This document shows positions 7,769 to 17,313 of a stretch of 64,000 nucleotides of DNA, in pieces. Below the pieces are notes generated by a model. That model had not been told where the DNA came from. It worked only from the letters and a program-made list of their open reading frames with translations, and made no database searches. The position numbers and the translations under genes are program-made. This DNA comes from Alphaproteobacteria bacterium (GTDB lineage: Bacteria; Pseudomonadota; Alphaproteobacteria; Rhodobacterales; Rhodobacteraceae): contig JAUIBL010000010.1 of NCBI GenBank assembly GCA_030428355.1, positions 45,993 through 109,992 of the forward strand, written 5' to 3'. The stretch's first letter is position 1. The number at the start of each line of letters is the position of its first letter.

Positions 7769-8395
7769 TCAGCCCTGTGTGAGCGACGTCACCCACAGGA
7801 TGCTGGCGTCGTCATCCGACACCGAAATCACGTTATGCCCCATCGTGGCATCGTAATAGGCACTGTCGCCCCGGCGCATCTCGACCGGTTCGTAAAATTC
7901 CGTGTAAAGCCGGATCACGCCGGTGAGGACGTAAAGAAACTCCTCACCGTCATGCCGCACCCAGCCATCGAATTCCTCGACCGAGCGGGCCCGCACCCGA
8001 GCGCGATAGGGCAGCATCTGCTTCTTGGTCAGCGTTTCCGCCAGTAATTCATGCTCATAGGTCGTGGTCGCGTGCTGTTGGCCCTGCCCGTTCGGCGTGA
8101 CCACCATCCGCCCGTTGACCTTTTCCCGCTGCGGCGGCGTGAACAATTGCGGCACGCTGATCTGAAGCCCGACCGCCAGCTTTTTCAGCGCGTCATAGGT
8201 GGGCGACATCTGCCCGTTCTCGATCTTCGACAGCGTCGACCGCGCCAGCCCCGCCTGCTGCGCCGCCTGTTCCAGCGTCCAGTTCCGCGCCTTGCGCAGA
8301 TCGCGCACGCGCTCGCCCAGATTAAGCGGTTCCGGATGGTCATCGGCCCCGGAGTCCCTCGCGATGCGGATCAGGTTTTTCGGATCATGAGTCAT
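7769..8395 (-). CDS. Transcriptional regulator, XRE-type HTH with C-terminal cupin domain
   Basis: Predicted 208-residue cytosolic regulator. Residues about 26-85 form a lambda-repressor-like helix-turn-helix (LGERVRDLRKARNWTLEQAA, then AGLARSTLSKIENGQMSPTY). Residues about 125-205 form a cupin (GEEFLYVLTGVIRLY, RRGDSAYYDATMGHNV). HTH-cupin proteins of this type (PuuR/SutR-like) usually control uptake or catabolism of amines, amino acids or sulfur compounds, with the cupin sensing a small ligand. The divergent gene is the acyl-CoA ligase (78 bp between starts), a plausible target. The start at 8395 is chosen because the conserved region begins soon after it. Confidence 0.9.
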   Translation of the reverse strand: MTHDPKNLIRIARDSGADDHPEPLNLGERVRDLRKARNWTLEQAAQQAGLARSTLSKIENGQMSPTYDALKKLAVGLQISVPQLFTPPQREKVNGRMVVTPNGQGQQHATTTYEHELLAETLTKKQMLPYRARVRARSVEEFDGWVRHDGEEFLYVLTGVIRLYTEFYEPVEMRRGDSAYYDATMGHNVISVSDDDASILWVTSLTQG

Positions 8396-8473
8396 GCGCA
8401 CATCTATAAGGCCAGCCCGCCTCTCCGGCAACCTGCGCTTGCGGCGCTGACGATTGCGCCATAGGGCTGTGCC

Positions 8474-9982
8474 ATGACCTCGATTGCCGATACAGGCCCC
8501 TGGCCGCCCTGCCCGCAGGACTTCAATCTGACCGCCCATGTGCTGGCCGCCGCCGACAGCGTGCCCGACAAGATCGCGCTGGCCGTGGTCAAGTTGACGG
8601 GCGCGCAGCGTTGGAGCTACGACCGTCTGCGCAGCGCCATTCTCGGCACCGCCGCTGGGCTTTTGGACAGCGGGCTGCACCCGGGGGATCGGCTTCTGAT
8701 GCGGGTGGGAAACTCGGTCGAATTCCCGGTCGCCTATCTTGCTGCCATCGCCGTCGGTATCGTCCCGATCCCAACCTCGTCGCAACTGACCGCACCCGAG
8801 GTGCAGGTCCTGATCGACATGACCGACCCGGCGGCGGTTCTGCATGACGGAAAATCCGCCTGTCCGGCAACCGTACGGGTGATCCGTACAGATCAGATGG
8901 CCCGATGGTACGGTTTGCCGCCCGCCGACTATGCGCTCGGCGATCCGGATCGGCTTGCCTATGTCATCTTCACCTCCGGCACCTCGGGCAAACCCCGCGC
9001 CGTCTGCCACGCCCATCGCGCGATCTGGGCGCGCGGCATGATGATGGAGGGCTGGTACGGGCTGACTGAGACCGACCGCCTGATGCATGCCGGTGCGTTC
9101 AACTGGACCTACACGCTGGGCACCGGTCTTCTGGACCCGTGGACCAAGGGGGCGACCGCCCTGATCCCCGCACAAGGGGTGGAACACGCGCAGATCCCGC
9201 TCCTTCTCAAGCGGCACGAGGCGACGATTTTTGCAGCAGCGCCGGGGGTTTACCGGAACGTTCTCAAGTCAGGCCGCCTCGATCTTCCCAAACTGCGCCA
9301 CGGTCTGTCCGCCGGGGAAAAGCTGCCCGCCACGATCCGGGACACATGGCTCGCCGCCACGGGCACCCGCGTCTACGAAGCCTTCGGCATGTCGGAATGC
9401 TCGACCTTCATCTCTTCCGCTCCCGGATCACCGGACCTGCCCCCCGAAAGCCTTGGCTGGCCCCAACCCGGCCGCCGCATCGCGATCCTGAGCGAGGCCG
9501 GCCCCGCTCCCCTCAACACCCCCGGCATCATCGCCGTCCACCGCACCGATCCCGGTCTCATGCTCGGTTATCTGAACCAGCCCGAGGAAACCGCGTCCCG
9601 GTATCAGGGCGACTGGTTCCTGACCGGAGACATGGGCGAAATGACGGAAAACAAAGACATTTTATACCACGGCCGCTCCGACGACATGATGAATGCAGGC
9701 GGCTACCGTGTCAGCCCGCTCGAAGTCGAAGCGGCGCTTCTGGCCCATCCGGACATCCACGAAGTCGGCGTCACCGACATCGAGATCAAGGCCGACACCC
9801 GTATCATCGCCGCCTATTTCGTGTCGGACACCCCACTGGACAGCACGGCCCTCGAACAGTTCGCAGCCGAACGGCTGGCCCGCTACAAGCAACCCCGCCT
9901 CTACACCCGCGTCGCGTCCCTGCCCCGCAACGCCAACAACAAGCTGCTGCGCCGCGCCTTGCCCGACCAGCCTGTGCTCTGA
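8474..9982 (+). CDS. AMP-dependent acyl-CoA ligase (class I adenylate-forming enzyme)
   Basis: Predicted 502-residue cytosolic ligase that activates a carboxylic acid with ATP and joins it to CoA. The phosphate-binding loop FTSGTSGKP is at 166-174, the adenine motif YEAFGMSECS at about 300, TGDMGEM at about 380, the hinge GRSDDMMNAGGYRVSP follows, and the C-terminal catalytic lysine is Lys490 (NANNKLLRR). The C-terminal domain is complete. The overall type is near benzoate-CoA or medium-chain ligases; the substrate cannot be told. It is transcribed divergently from the HTH-cupin regulator. Confidence 0.9.
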   Translation: MTSIADTGPWPPCPQDFNLTAHVLAAADSVPDKIALAVVKLTGAQRWSYDRLRSAILGTAAGLLDSGLHPGDRLLMRVGNSVEFPVAYLAAIAVGIVPIPTSSQLTAPEVQVLIDMTDPAAVLHDGKSACPATVRVIRTDQMARWYGLPPADYALGDPDRLAYVIFTSGTSGKPRAVCHAHRAIWARGMMMEGWYGLTETDRLMHAGAFNWTYTLGTGLLDPWTKGATALIPAQGVEHAQIPLLLKRHEATIFAAAPGVYRNVLKSGRLDLPKLRHGLSAGEKLPATIRDTWLAATGTRVYEAFGMSECSTFISSAPGSPDLPPESLGWPQPGRRIAILSEAGPAPLNTPGIIAVHRTDPGLMLGYLNQPEETASRYQGDWFLTGDMGEMTENKDILYHGRSDDMMNAGGYRVSPLEVEAALLAHPDIHEVGVTDIEIKADTRIIAAYFVSDTPLDSTALEQFAAERLARYKQPRLYTRVASLPRNANNKLLRRALPDQPVL

Positions 9983-10046
9983 CCCATGCTTACCAAACGC
10001 CACTCAGTCTGTTAGACGGGTCTCAACGACTGGAAAGGAACATCTT

Positions 10047-10691
10047 ATGGTCAAGCTTGACATCATGTCCGACCCGATCTGCCCCTGGTGCTATATCGGA
10101 AAGACCAATCTCGACCGCGCATTGGCGCAGCGCCCCGACCATCCCTTCCTGATCACATGGCATCCGTTCCAACTGAACCCCGACATGCCGAAAGACGGCA
10201 TGGACCGCCGCGCCTATCTCGAGGCGAAGTTCGGCGGCAAGGACGGTGCAGTCCGTGCTTATGCGCCGGTTGTCGAACACGCCGAGAAAGCGGGCCTGAA
10301 GATCAACTTCGAAGCCATTGAAAAAACACCGAATACTCTGGATGCGCATCGCCTGATCCACTGGGCCGGGATCGAAGGCATGCAGAATGCGGTCGTCGAT
10401 GCGCTGTTCAACGCCTATTTCGTCGAAGGGCGTGACATCGGCGACACGGACGTCCTTGCCGACATCGCGGACTCTAGCGGCATGGACGCCAGCGTCGTGC
10501 TGCGCCTGCTGTCCACCGACGAAGACCGTGCCGAAATCGTCGAACGCGATGCCGCCGCCCGTGGCATGGGCGTCACATCGGTGCCCACTTTCGTTGTCGC
10601 CAGCCAGCACGCCGTCCCCGGTGCGCAACCGACCGAGCTGTGGCTGCGCGTGCTCGACGATCTGGCCCAAGGGGCCACGCTCGACGCATGA
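10047..10691 (+). CDS. DsbA-family oxidoreductase, FrnE-like
   Basis: Predicted 214-residue thioredoxin-fold protein without signal peptide. The active-site motif CPWC is at residues 12-15 inside MSDPICPWCYIG, and the cis-proline loop GVTSVPTFV lies near residue 175, both as in FrnE/2-hydroxychromene-2-carboxylate isomerase relatives. The cytosolic location and intact CPWC suggest a dithiol oxidoreductase or glutathione-linked isomerase. AGGAACATCTT precedes the ATG. The stop overlaps the start of the potassium-channel gene (ATGA). Confidence 0.9.
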   Translation: MVKLDIMSDPICPWCYIGKTNLDRALAQRPDHPFLITWHPFQLNPDMPKDGMDRRAYLEAKFGGKDGAVRAYAPVVEHAEKAGLKINFEAIEKTPNTLDAHRLIHWAGIEGMQNAVVDALFNAYFVEGRDIGDTDVLADIADSSGMDASVVLRLLSTDEDRAEIVERDAAARGMGVTSVPTFVVASQHAVPGAQPTELWLRVLDDLAQGATLDA

Positions 10692-11056
10692 ACACACCCG
10701 TCCGCATTGCCACTCTTGTCGTGACGCTGCTGGCGATCATCACGGGCGGCACGATCTTCTTTCGCTGGGCCGAAGGCTGGAGCTGGCTCGACTCGTACTT
10801 CTTTACAGTCGTGACCCTGTCGACCGTCGGCTACGGCAATCTCGTTCCGGCAACCGACATCGGCAAGATCGGCACCACCATCTTCATCCTGCTGGGACTG
10901 GGTATCTTCGCCGTCGCGGTTCAACAATTCGGCATGTTCGCCATGCGAAAACGCGAAGAGCACACGGAATGGCTGATCGCCCGCTTTCACGAACCGGACC
11001 GCACCGCGAACACCGACACCGACCCGGTGGATCCGGAGTTACGCGACAAGACCTGA
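10688..11056 (+). CDS. Two-transmembrane potassium channel family protein
   Basis: Predicted 122-residue inner-membrane protein with TM1 at about residues 6-26, a pore helix and selectivity filter TVGYG at 46-50 (TLSTVGYGNLVPATD), and TM2 at about 61-82. This is the minimal ion_trans_2 pore, so it should assemble as a tetramer. There is no RCK or cyclic-nucleotide domain, only a charged C-terminal tail. The start overlaps the stop of the FrnE-like gene by four bases, implying coupled translation. Confidence 0.9.
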   Translation: MNTPVRIATLVVTLLAIITGGTIFFRWAEGWSWLDSYFFTVVTLSTVGYGNLVPATDIGKIGTTIFILLGLGIFAVAVQQFGMFAMRKREEHTEWLIARFHEPDRTANTDTDPVDPELRDKT

Positions 11057-11121
11057 CGCGATACAGACTGTAACCTCGGGCAGCATGGTGCTACGGCACA
11101 GGCAGGTTACCCGGAGTCCCC

Positions 11122-12342
11122 ATGTCCACAGCCATGTCGCGTCCAGAGTTCGTCGCCCTGATGGCCATGCTCGCGGCCACGGTCGCGCTGTCCATCGACG
11201 CGATGCTTCCGGCCCTGCCGCAGATCGCCGAGCATCTGTCGCCGGACAACGTCAACAAGGTGCAACTCGTCGTCACCAGCTTTGTCCTTGGTATGGGGCT
11301 GGGGACATTTGTCACCGGGCCGCTGTCGGATACGTTCGGGCGGAAACAGGTGATGTTGTGGGGATCGGCCTTGTTCATCCTCGGGGCGGTTGTGGCCTCG
11401 CAGGCCCAGTCGCTCGAAGTGCTGCTGGCGGCGCGCATGGTGCAGGGGCTGGGTGCTGCGGGACCGCGCGTCGTGGCGATGGCTGTGATCCGCGATCTCT
11501 ATGCCGGGCGGGGCATGGCGCAGATCGTATCCTTCGTGATGATCGTCTTCTCGCTCGTCCCCGCAATCGCGCCGCTGCTCGGGTCCATCGTGATCGACAT
11601 CTGGGACTGGCGCGCCGTGTTCTACGGTTTTGTCGGCTTCTCCGCGGTCTCTGCCCTTTGGGTGGCCATCCGTCTGCCCGAAACCCTCGCCCCCGAAAAC
11701 CGGCGGTCCCTGCGCATCACCGCGCTGCGCAGCGCCGTGGTCGAGATGTTCGTCCATCCTGTCGTCCGCATCTCCATAGCGGTACAGGCGCTGTCCTTCG
11801 GGATGCTCTTTGCGCTTTTGTCGTCCATCCAGCAGATCTTCGACATCACCTTCGGACGGGCCGAGACCTTTCCGCTTTGGTTCGGCGCGGTCGCCATCGT
11901 CGCCGCCTCGTCCGGCTTTCTGAACGCGCGTCTCGTGATGCGGCTGGGGATGATCTACCTTGTTCGCGCCATGCTGCTGGCGCAGGTGGGTCTGTCCGCC
12001 GCGATGATCCTTGTCGCGCTGGCGGCCGCAGCGGGCCATGTGTCCAATGGCCTATATTTCGGCGCATTTGTGATCTGGCAGATCTCGCTTTTCTTTCAGG
12101 CCGGTATGACCATCGGCAACCTCAATGCGATCGCGCAGGAACCGATGGGGCATATCGCAGGCATGGCCGCCAGCGTGATCAGTTCCGTGGCCACCGTGGG
12201 TGGCGTGGCTCTGGCCGTGCCGGTGGGCCTCTTGTTCGACGGCACCCCTTTACCGCTGGCGATCTCGATCTTCCTGCAGGCTGCGGTTGGTCTTGCGCTC
12301 ATGCGCCTCATGGCGCGGGTCGATGCGCGGCTGGCACCGTGA
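11122..12342 (+). CDS. Multidrug effflux MFS transporter, Bcr/CflA subfamily
   Basis: Predicted 406-residue inner-membrane drug:proton antiporter with twelve hydrophobic segments. Motif A of the major facilitator superfamily is present as [11 protein letters not shown] between TM2 and TM3. The first helix has [12 protein letters not shown], matching the D-x-x-L-P-A-L-P signature of Bcr/CflA exporters, and [14 protein letters not shown] matches the drug-antiporter helix 4 region. CCGGAGTCCCC upstream of ATG acts as the ribosome site. The gene stands alone between the channel and icd. Confidence 0.9.
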   Translation: MSTAMSRPEFVALMAMLAATVALSIDAMLPALPQIAEHLSPDNVNKVQLVVTSFVLGMGLGTFVTGPLSDTFGRKQVMLWGSALFILGAVVASQAQSLEVLLAARMVQGLGAAGPRVVAMAVIRDLYAGRGMAQIVSFVMIVFSLVPAIAPLLGSIVIDIWDWRAVFYGFVGFSAVSALWVAIRLPETLAPENRRSLRITALRSAVVEMFVHPVVRISIAVQALSFGMLFALLSSIQQIFDITFGRAETFPLWFGAVAIVAASSGFLNARLVMRLGMIYLVRAMLLAQVGLSAAMILVALAAAAGHVSNGLYFGAFVIWQISLFFQAGMTIGNLNAIAQEPMGHIAGMAASVISSVATVGGVALAVPVGLLFDGTPLPLAISIFLQAAVGLALMRLMARVDARLAP

Positions 12343-12379
12343 TACGGTCAGGACCAAGACTTCGGAAAGGACGCGCCCC

Positions 12380-13594
12380 ATGACGAAAATCAAAGTCGAC
12401 AACCCCATCGTTGAAATGGACGGCGATGAAATGACCCGCATCATGTGGGATTTCATCAAGCAGAAACTGATCCTGCCCTATCTCGACATCGACCTGCTGT
12501 ACTACGATCTCGGCATCGAGGAACGCGACCGCACCAACGACCAGATCACCATCGACGCCGCCGAAAAGACCAAAGAGGTCGGCGTCGCCGTCAAATGCGC
12601 GACCATCACCCCGGACGAGGCCCGGGTCGAAGAGTTTGGCCTCAAACAGATGTGGCGGTCGCCCAATGGCACGATCCGGAACATTCTGGGGGGCGTGATC
12701 TTCCGTCAGCCGATCATCTGCCGCAACGTGCCGCGCCTTGTTCCGGGCTGGACCAAACCCATTGTCGTGGGGCGCCACGCCTTTGGCGATCAGTACAAAG
12801 CCACCGATTTCAAATTCCCCGGCGCGGGCAAGCTGACGATGAAATTCGTGGGCGAAGACGGCACGGTGATCGAACGCGATGTCTATGACGCGCCGTCGGC
12901 GGGCGTGTTCATGTCGATGTACAACCTTGACGCCTCGATCCGCGATTTCGCCCGCGCGTCGTTCAATTACGGTCTGAACCTTGGCTGGCCGGTCTACCTG
13001 TCCACCAAGAACACCATTCTGAAACAATATGATGGCCGCTTCATCGAGATCTTCGCGGACATCTTCGAGGCGGAATTCAAAGACGCCTTCGAGGCCAAGG
13101 GCATCGAATACCAGCACCGCCTGATCGACGACATGGTGGCCTCGGCCCTGAAATGGTCGGGTGGCTTTGTCTGGGCCTGCAAGAACTACGATGGCGACGT
13201 GCAGTCCGACACCGTGGCGCAGGGCTTTGGATCGCTGGGCATGATGTCGTCGGTGCTTATGACCCCCGATGGCAAGATCGTCGAGGCCGAGGCCGCCCAT
13301 GGCACCGTCACGCGCCACTACCGCCAGCATCAGGCGGGCGAACAGACCTCCACCAACTCCATCGCATCGATCTACGCCTGGACCGGCGCGCTCAAGCACC
13401 GCGCCAAGCTGGACGAGAACATCAGCCTGCGCGCCTTTGCCGAAACGCTCGAACGGGTCGTCGTGGAAACGGTCGAGGCCGGGTACATGACCAAGGATCT
13501 CGCCTTGCTGGTCGGACCACAGCAAAGCTGGTTGACCACGATGGGTTTCCTCGAAAAGCTGGATGAACGGTTGAACGCAGCTTTGACAGGGTAA
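12380..13594 (+). CDS. icd: NADP-dependent isocitrate dehydrogenase
   Basis: Predicted 404-residue cytosolic TCA-cycle enzyme converting isocitrate to 2-oxoglutarate with formation of NADPH. The eukaryote-like (subfamily II) type common in alphaproteobacteria is indicated by length and by the N-terminus [19 protein letters not shown]. Other conserved blocks are [12 protein letters not shown], the substrate-binding [10 protein letters not shown], and the C-terminal [20 protein letters not shown] lies upstream of ATG 12380. It is followed after five bases by the TPM-domain gene. Confidence 0.96.
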   Translation: MTKIKVDNPIVEMDGDEMTRIMWDFIKQKLILPYLDIDLLYYDLGIEERDRTNDQITIDAAEKTKEVGVAVKCATITPDEARVEEFGLKQMWRSPNGTIRNILGGVIFRQPIICRNVPRLVPGWTKPIVVGRHAFGDQYKATDFKFPGAGKLTMKFVGEDGTVIERDVYDAPSAGVFMSMYNLDASIRDFARASFNYGLNLGWPVYLSTKNTILKQYDGRFIEIFADIFEAEFKDAFEAKGIEYQHRLIDDMVASALKWSGGFVWACKNYDGDVQSDTVAQGFGSLGMMSSVLMTPDGKIVEAEAAHGTVTRHYRQHQAGEQTSTNSIASIYAWTGALKHRAKLDENISLRAFAETLERVVVETVEAGYMTKDLALLVGPQQSWLTTMGFLEKLDERLNAALTG

Positions 13595-13599
13595 GAACG

Positions 13600-14424
13600 A
13601 TGCGGTGGTTGGCGGTCCTTCTCTTTCTGGCAACCCCGCTCTGGGCACAGACCTATCCCGACTATGACCGCACGACGATCACCGATCGCGCAGACCTTCT
13701 GACCGATGCGCAGGAGGTTGCGCTGGATGCCCGGCTGGAGGGTTTGCGGCGCGACACCGGGATCGAATTCGCGGTTCTGACCCTGCGCTCGCAAGCGCCC
13801 TATGCGCCCGCGCAATCGCTCGAGGATTTTGCAACGGGCCTCTTCAACCACTGGGGCATCGGCAACGCCACCCGCAATGACGGCATCCTTGTGCTGGTCC
13901 TGTCCGAGGACCGCGCCATGCGGATCGAACTGGGCGCAGGCTATGCCCGCGACTGGGACCGGGTGTCGCGCAATGTGATCAACCGTTCCTTCCTGCCGGC
14001 GTTCGAACAGGGGGACTACGCCAAAGGGATCATCGACGGGGTCGAAGACGTGATCGCCTCCATCGCCCTGCCGTTCTCGGAAGGCTCTGACGCACCCGCG
14101 TCCGACGGGGAATTCACGCCGTGGATGGTCTTCGTTGCGGTCATGGGGGCGCTGCTGATCTCCGCACGCCGGTTTTTCGGTGATCTTCTGACCCGGTTTC
14201 AAAGCTGCCCCAATTGCGGCTACCGCGCCCTGAGCCGAACCCGTAAAACGCTGCGCCGCGCCACACGGTCAAGCGAGGGCAGCGGCGAGGTCATCACCCG
14301 CTGCAGCCAGTGCAGCTACCGCGACGTGCGGACCTTCACGGTGCCTCGGATTTCATCATCCTCGTCGCGTGGCAGCTTTGGCGGTGGGCGATCCGGCGGC
14401 GGAGGCGCATCGGGACGCTGGTAA
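13600..14424 (+). CDS. TPM-domain protein (YgcG-like) with zinc ribbon and glycine-rich tail
   Basis: Predicted 274-residue exported membrane protein. It has a signal peptide at residues 1-16 (ending LWAQ), a TPM domain at about 18-155 (ITDRADLLTDAQE, the IGNATRNDGILVLV block, RIELGAG), and one membrane segment at about 168-187. A C-terminal four-cysteine ribbon (CPNCGYRAL ... CSQCSYRD) and a tail of Gly/Ser repeats ending in SGGGGASGRW complete it. TPM domains have been linked to photosystem repair in plants and to membrane proteins of unknown role in bacteria. It is probably co-transcribed with icd, though no functional tie is known. Confidence 0.85.
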   Translation: MRWLAVLLFLATPLWAQTYPDYDRTTITDRADLLTDAQEVALDARLEGLRRDTGIEFAVLTLRSQAPYAPAQSLEDFATGLFNHWGIGNATRNDGILVLVLSEDRAMRIELGAGYARDWDRVSRNVINRSFLPAFEQGDYAKGIIDGVEDVIASIALPFSEGSDAPASDGEFTPWMVFVAVMGALLISARRFFGDLLTRFQSCPNCGYRALSRTRKTLRRATRSSEGSGEVITRCSQCSYRDVRTFTVPRISSSSSRGSFGGGRSGGGGASGRW

Positions 14425-14462
14425 GCCTTGACTTGCTCAATTTATGTCATAATTGCTGACCT

Positions 14463-15083
14463 ATGTTTCTGCTCAGCAAACCACCCGCCGACCGACACAC
14501 GCCGCTTGAGGACCTTCAGGGCATCCTGATCGGGGCCACCCTTGTGGCGCTGGCCATCCAGTTCCTGTCTCAGGCCAATCTGCTGACCGGCCAGATCGCG
14601 GGGCTGGCGCTTGTGACCAGCTACGCAACCGATTGGCCCTTCGGCGCGATCTTCTTCGTCCTGAACCTGCCCTTCTACATCCTTGCGGTGCACCAGCTTG
14701 GCTGGACCTTCACGCTCAAGACCTTTGCCGCTGTGGCGCTGATGTCCACGATCTCCGAACTCCTCCCCTATGTCCTGACGCTCGACATGGTCCATCCCTC
14801 GCTGGCCGCCGTGCTGGGCGGTGTGCTGGCGGGGATCGGTCTCTTGTCTCTGTTCCGGCACGGGGCGACGCTGGGCGGGGTCGGCGTTGTGGCACTGTGG
14901 CTGCAGGACACACGGGGCATTCAGGCGGGCAACACGCAGCTTCTGTTCGATGCGGTTGTTTTCGGTCTCGCCTTCTTGGTTTTGCCGACCCCTGTGGTTC
15001 TCTGGTCGCTTGTGGGGGCGGTCATTCTCAACATGATCGTCACCGTGAACCACCGCCGGGATCGCTACGTGGCCCGGTCCTGA
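14463..15083 (+). CDS. YitT family membrane protein
   Basis: Predicted 206-residue inner-membrane protein of the YitT/DUF161 family with about five transmembrane segments and the typical ending ILNMIVTVNHRRD. The LTGQIAGLALVTSYATDWPFGAIFFVLN region is cut here to its landmarks: a GxxAGLALV helix and a GAIFFVLNLPFY helix, both family features. The function of bacterial members is unknown. It starts 38 bp after the TPM gene on the same strand. Confidence 0.88.
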   Translation: MFLLSKPPADRHTPLEDLQGILIGATLVALAIQFLSQANLLTGQIAGLALVTSYATDWPFGAIFFVLNLPFYILAVHQLGWTFTLKTFAAVALMSTISELLPYVLTLDMVHPSLAAVLGGVLAGIGLLSLFRHGATLGGVGVVALWLQDTRGIQAGNTQLLFDAVVFGLAFLVLPTPVVLWSLVGAVILNMIVTVNHRRDRYVARS

Positions 15084-15109
15084 GCACTTCTGCCTAGAAA
15101 ACAGTCAAA

Positions 15110-15141
15110 AACGACACTCTGTCGCAATCAGCACAGATTGC
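15110..15141. promoter_or_regulatory. Paired inverted repeats upstream of the MttB-like gene
   Basis: Two dyads lie next to each other about 180-205 bp before the mttB-like start: CGACA-CTC-TGTCG at about 15112-15124 and GCAATC-N6-GATTGC at 15124-15141. They look like operators for a dimeric regulator. No known consensus was recognised. Confidence 0.3.
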
Positions 15142-15318
15142 ACGCCCGGCTGAAGGCAGCGTCTCCCTAGCAACATGGAGATGCGGATGCGCGGCGATCG
15201 CCCTGCCCTGACACTGGTTCTGCGCACGATCGGCGCACGTCGGGGACGCGCGGCGCGCGGTCGTCCCTGATCGGATTGTCCGATCCACCCCAGCATCCCC
15301 TTATCCAAGAGACAACCC

Positions 15319-16854
15319 ATGACCGATCTGTCCCCCCGTCGCGCCGGTGGCCGTGCTGCCCGCCGTGAGGCCCGTACCAACCCGCTTGCCGACAACCTCC
15401 GCCCGATCCGCGCCGGCATGTCCGGCGGCCGCTACGAACCGCTCACCCCGTCGGATATGGAGCGCATCCACAATGCGGCCCTGACCGCACTGGAAGAGAT
15501 CGGTCTGTCCGAGGCCCCCGCGTCGGGCATCGAGATCATGACCAAGGCCGGAGCTGTCCTTGGCGACGATGGCCGCATCCGGTTCCCCCGCGCGCTGGTC
15601 GAGGACATGCTGGCCCTGACCAACCGGCAGGTCACGCTTTGCGGGCGCGATCCGCTCTACGATCTGGACCTCTCGGGCACCCGCGTGCACTACGGCACCG
15701 CCGGGGCTGCGGTGCATATGGTGGATGTGGACACCGGCAACTACCGTGAAAGCACGGTGCAGGATCTGCACGACGCCGCCCGCATCGCCGACCAACTGGA
15801 CAACATCCACTTCCTGCAGCGTCCCATGGTGGCGCGGGATATTCCCGACAACAGGGAAATGGACCTCAACACCATCTATGCCTGCTGTTCGGGCACCTAC
15901 AAACACGTGGGCGTGTCCTTTACCGAACCGTCCTTCGTGCCCGATGCGTTTGAACTCTTGCACCTGATCGCAGGCGGCGAAGACGCGTGGCGCGCGCGGC
16001 CCTTCGTGTCGAACTCGAACTGCTTCGTCGTCCCGCCGATGAAATTCGCCACCGAAGCCTGTCAGGTCATGGAGGCCTGCATCCGCGGCGGCATGCCCGT
16101 TCTGCTGCTCAGCGCCGGTCAGGCCGGGGCCACAGCCCCCGCCTCCATCGCAGGGGCCATCGTGCAGGCGGTTGCGGAATGTCTGGCAGGCGTTGTCTAT
16201 GTCAACGCCATGGCGCCGGGCCATCCGGTGATCTTTGGCACCTGGCCCTTCGTGTCGGACTTGCGCACCGGCGCGATGTCCGGTGGATCGGGCGAACAGG
16301 CGCTGCTGACCGCAGGCTGCGCGCAGATGCACCGCTACTACGGCGTCTGCGGCGGCGCGGCAGCGGGCATTGCCGATGCCAAACTGCCCGACATGCAGGC
16401 CGGATGGGAGCAGATGTGCTCCAACGTGATGGCGGGTCTCTCGGGCCTCAACATGGTCTACGAGGCAGCAGGCATGCATGCATCGCTTCTCGGCTTTTGT
16501 CACGAGAGCCTGATCCTGGGCGATGACCTCATCGGTCAGGCGCTGCGCTGCGTGCGCGGAATCGAAGTGACCGAGGACGACCTCAGCCTCGACGTCATGC
16601 GCGCCACCTGCCTCGGCGGGCCGGGCCACTACTTGGGCAGCGATGACACGCTGAACCGGATGCAGCGCGACTACGTTTACCCGGTTCTGGGCAACCGCGC
16701 GTCGCCCAAGGAATGGGTCGAACAGGGCCAGCCGATCCTCGTGGAAAAGGCAACCGAGCGGAAGGAGATGATCCTATCGAAACCCGCGCGTGCCCGGTTT
16801 GCGCCCGATGTCGATGCCGCGATCCGCAGCCGTTTCAATATTCACCTGAATTGA
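15319..16854 (+). CDS. Trimethylamine methyltransferase (MttB) superfamily protein, non-pyrrolysine type
   Basis: Predicted 511-residue cytosolic methyltransferase of the MttB superfamily, which moves a methyl group from a quaternary amine to a corrinoid protein. The TIM-barrel blocks are recognisable, for example LSAGQAGATAPASIAGA and NAMAPGHPVIFGTWPFVSD. The frame has no internal TAG, so it is not the pyrrolysine-dependent trimethylamine enzyme. It belongs with the MtgB-like group, whose members act on glycine betaine, proline betaine or carnitine. The substrate is not predictable here. No corrinoid-protein gene is adjacent, but a RACo-type reactivator is encoded at 34.2 kb. Two inverted repeats lie upstream. 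Confidence 0.9.
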   Translation: MTDLSPRRAGGRAARREARTNPLADNLRPIRAGMSGGRYEPLTPSDMERIHNAALTALEEIGLSEAPASGIEIMTKAGAVLGDDGRIRFPRALVEDMLALTNRQVTLCGRDPLYDLDLSGTRVHYGTAGAAVHMVDVDTGNYRESTVQDLHDAARIADQLDNIHFLQRPMVARDIPDNREMDLNTIYACCSGTYKHVGVSFTEPSFVPDAFELLHLIAGGEDAWRARPFVSNSNCFVVPPMKFATEACQVMEACIRGGMPVLLLSAGQAGATAPASIAGAIVQAVAECLAGVVYVNAMAPGHPVIFGTWPFVSDLRTGAMSGGSGEQALLTAGCAQMHRYYGVCGGAAAGIADAKLPDMQAGWEQMCSNVMAGLSGLNMVYEAAGMHASLLGFCHESLILGDDLIGQALRCVRGIEVTEDDLSLDVMRATCLGGPGHYLGSDDTLNRMQRDYVYPVLGNRASPKEWVEQGQPILVEKATERKEMILSKPARARFAPDVDAAIRSRFNIHLN

Positions 16855-16862
16855 TCTTTTTG

Positions 16863-16891
16863 CGCCACCGAAGGGCTGGTCCCTTTGGTGG
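16863..16891. other. Intergenic hairpin between the MttB-like and SMR genes
   Basis: GCCACCGAAGGG and CCCTTTGGTGGC form a 12-bp stem (one G-T pair) around a short loop. No T run follows on the plus strand, so it is not a standard terminator; it may protect the 3' end of the upstream message. Confidence 0.45.
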
Positions 16892-16929
16892 CAATCGGCC
16901 ATGTAGATCGCACCCTACCGGAGATCGCC

Positions 16930-17259
16930 ATGCCCTATGTCATTCTCATGCTCGCCGTGCTGGCCGAAACCATCGGCACCACTGCCCTGCAGGCCAGCCA
17001 GCAATTCAGCCGCCCGCTGCCCTCGGTCATTGTGGTCGTGGCTTATGGCGTCGCGTTCTACCTTCTGGCCATCGCACTCAAGACCTTTCCGGTGGGTATC
17101 GCTTATGCCATGTGGTCGGGGATGGGGATCGTGTTCATTGCGGTCATCGGCTTTGCCGCCTTCGGACAGAAGCTCGATCTGGCGGCAATCCTCGGGATTG
17201 CGCTGATCATGGCGGGGATCATCGTGATCAACCTCTTCTCGGGCACCGCAACCCACTGA
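16930..17259 (+). CDS. Small multidrug resistance (SMR) family exporter
   Basis: Predicted 109-residue inner-membrane protein with four transmembrane helices. The essential membrane-embedded glutamate is Glu13 (LAETIGTTAL), equivalent to Glu14 of EmrE, and the KTFPVGIAYAMWSGMGIV block in TM3 is the SMR signature. It should act as a dimeric proton-coupled exporter of cationic compounds or guanidinium-like metabolites. The ATG at 16930 matches EmrE's N-terminus; an upstream in-frame ATG would add a non-homologous leader. Confidence 0.92.
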   Translation: MPYVILMLAVLAETIGTTALQASQQFSRPLPSVIVVVAYGVAFYLLAIALKTFPVGIAYAMWSGMGIVFIAVIGFAAFGQKLDLAAILGIALIMAGIIVINLFSGTATH

Positions 17260-17289
17260 AAAACGCGCACCGGTCAGACCGATGCGCGT
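17259..17289 (-). terminator. Rho-independent terminator of the outer-membrane barrel gene
   Basis: The stem ACGCGCA-C-CGGT / ACCG-A-TGCGCGT (17263-17289) is followed on the minus strand by five T (plus 17259-17263). It sits between the convergent SMR and barrel genes and may work weakly in the other direction too. Confidence 0.7.
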
Positions 17290-17313
17290 CTTCATGCCTG
17301 ACGAACGCAGGGC

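Noticed and set aside
15175..15270. Possible 31-codon Arg-rich peptide upstream of the MttB-like gene
   Set aside because: Arg-rich short frames are expected by chance in GC-rich DNA; there is no convincing ribosome site.
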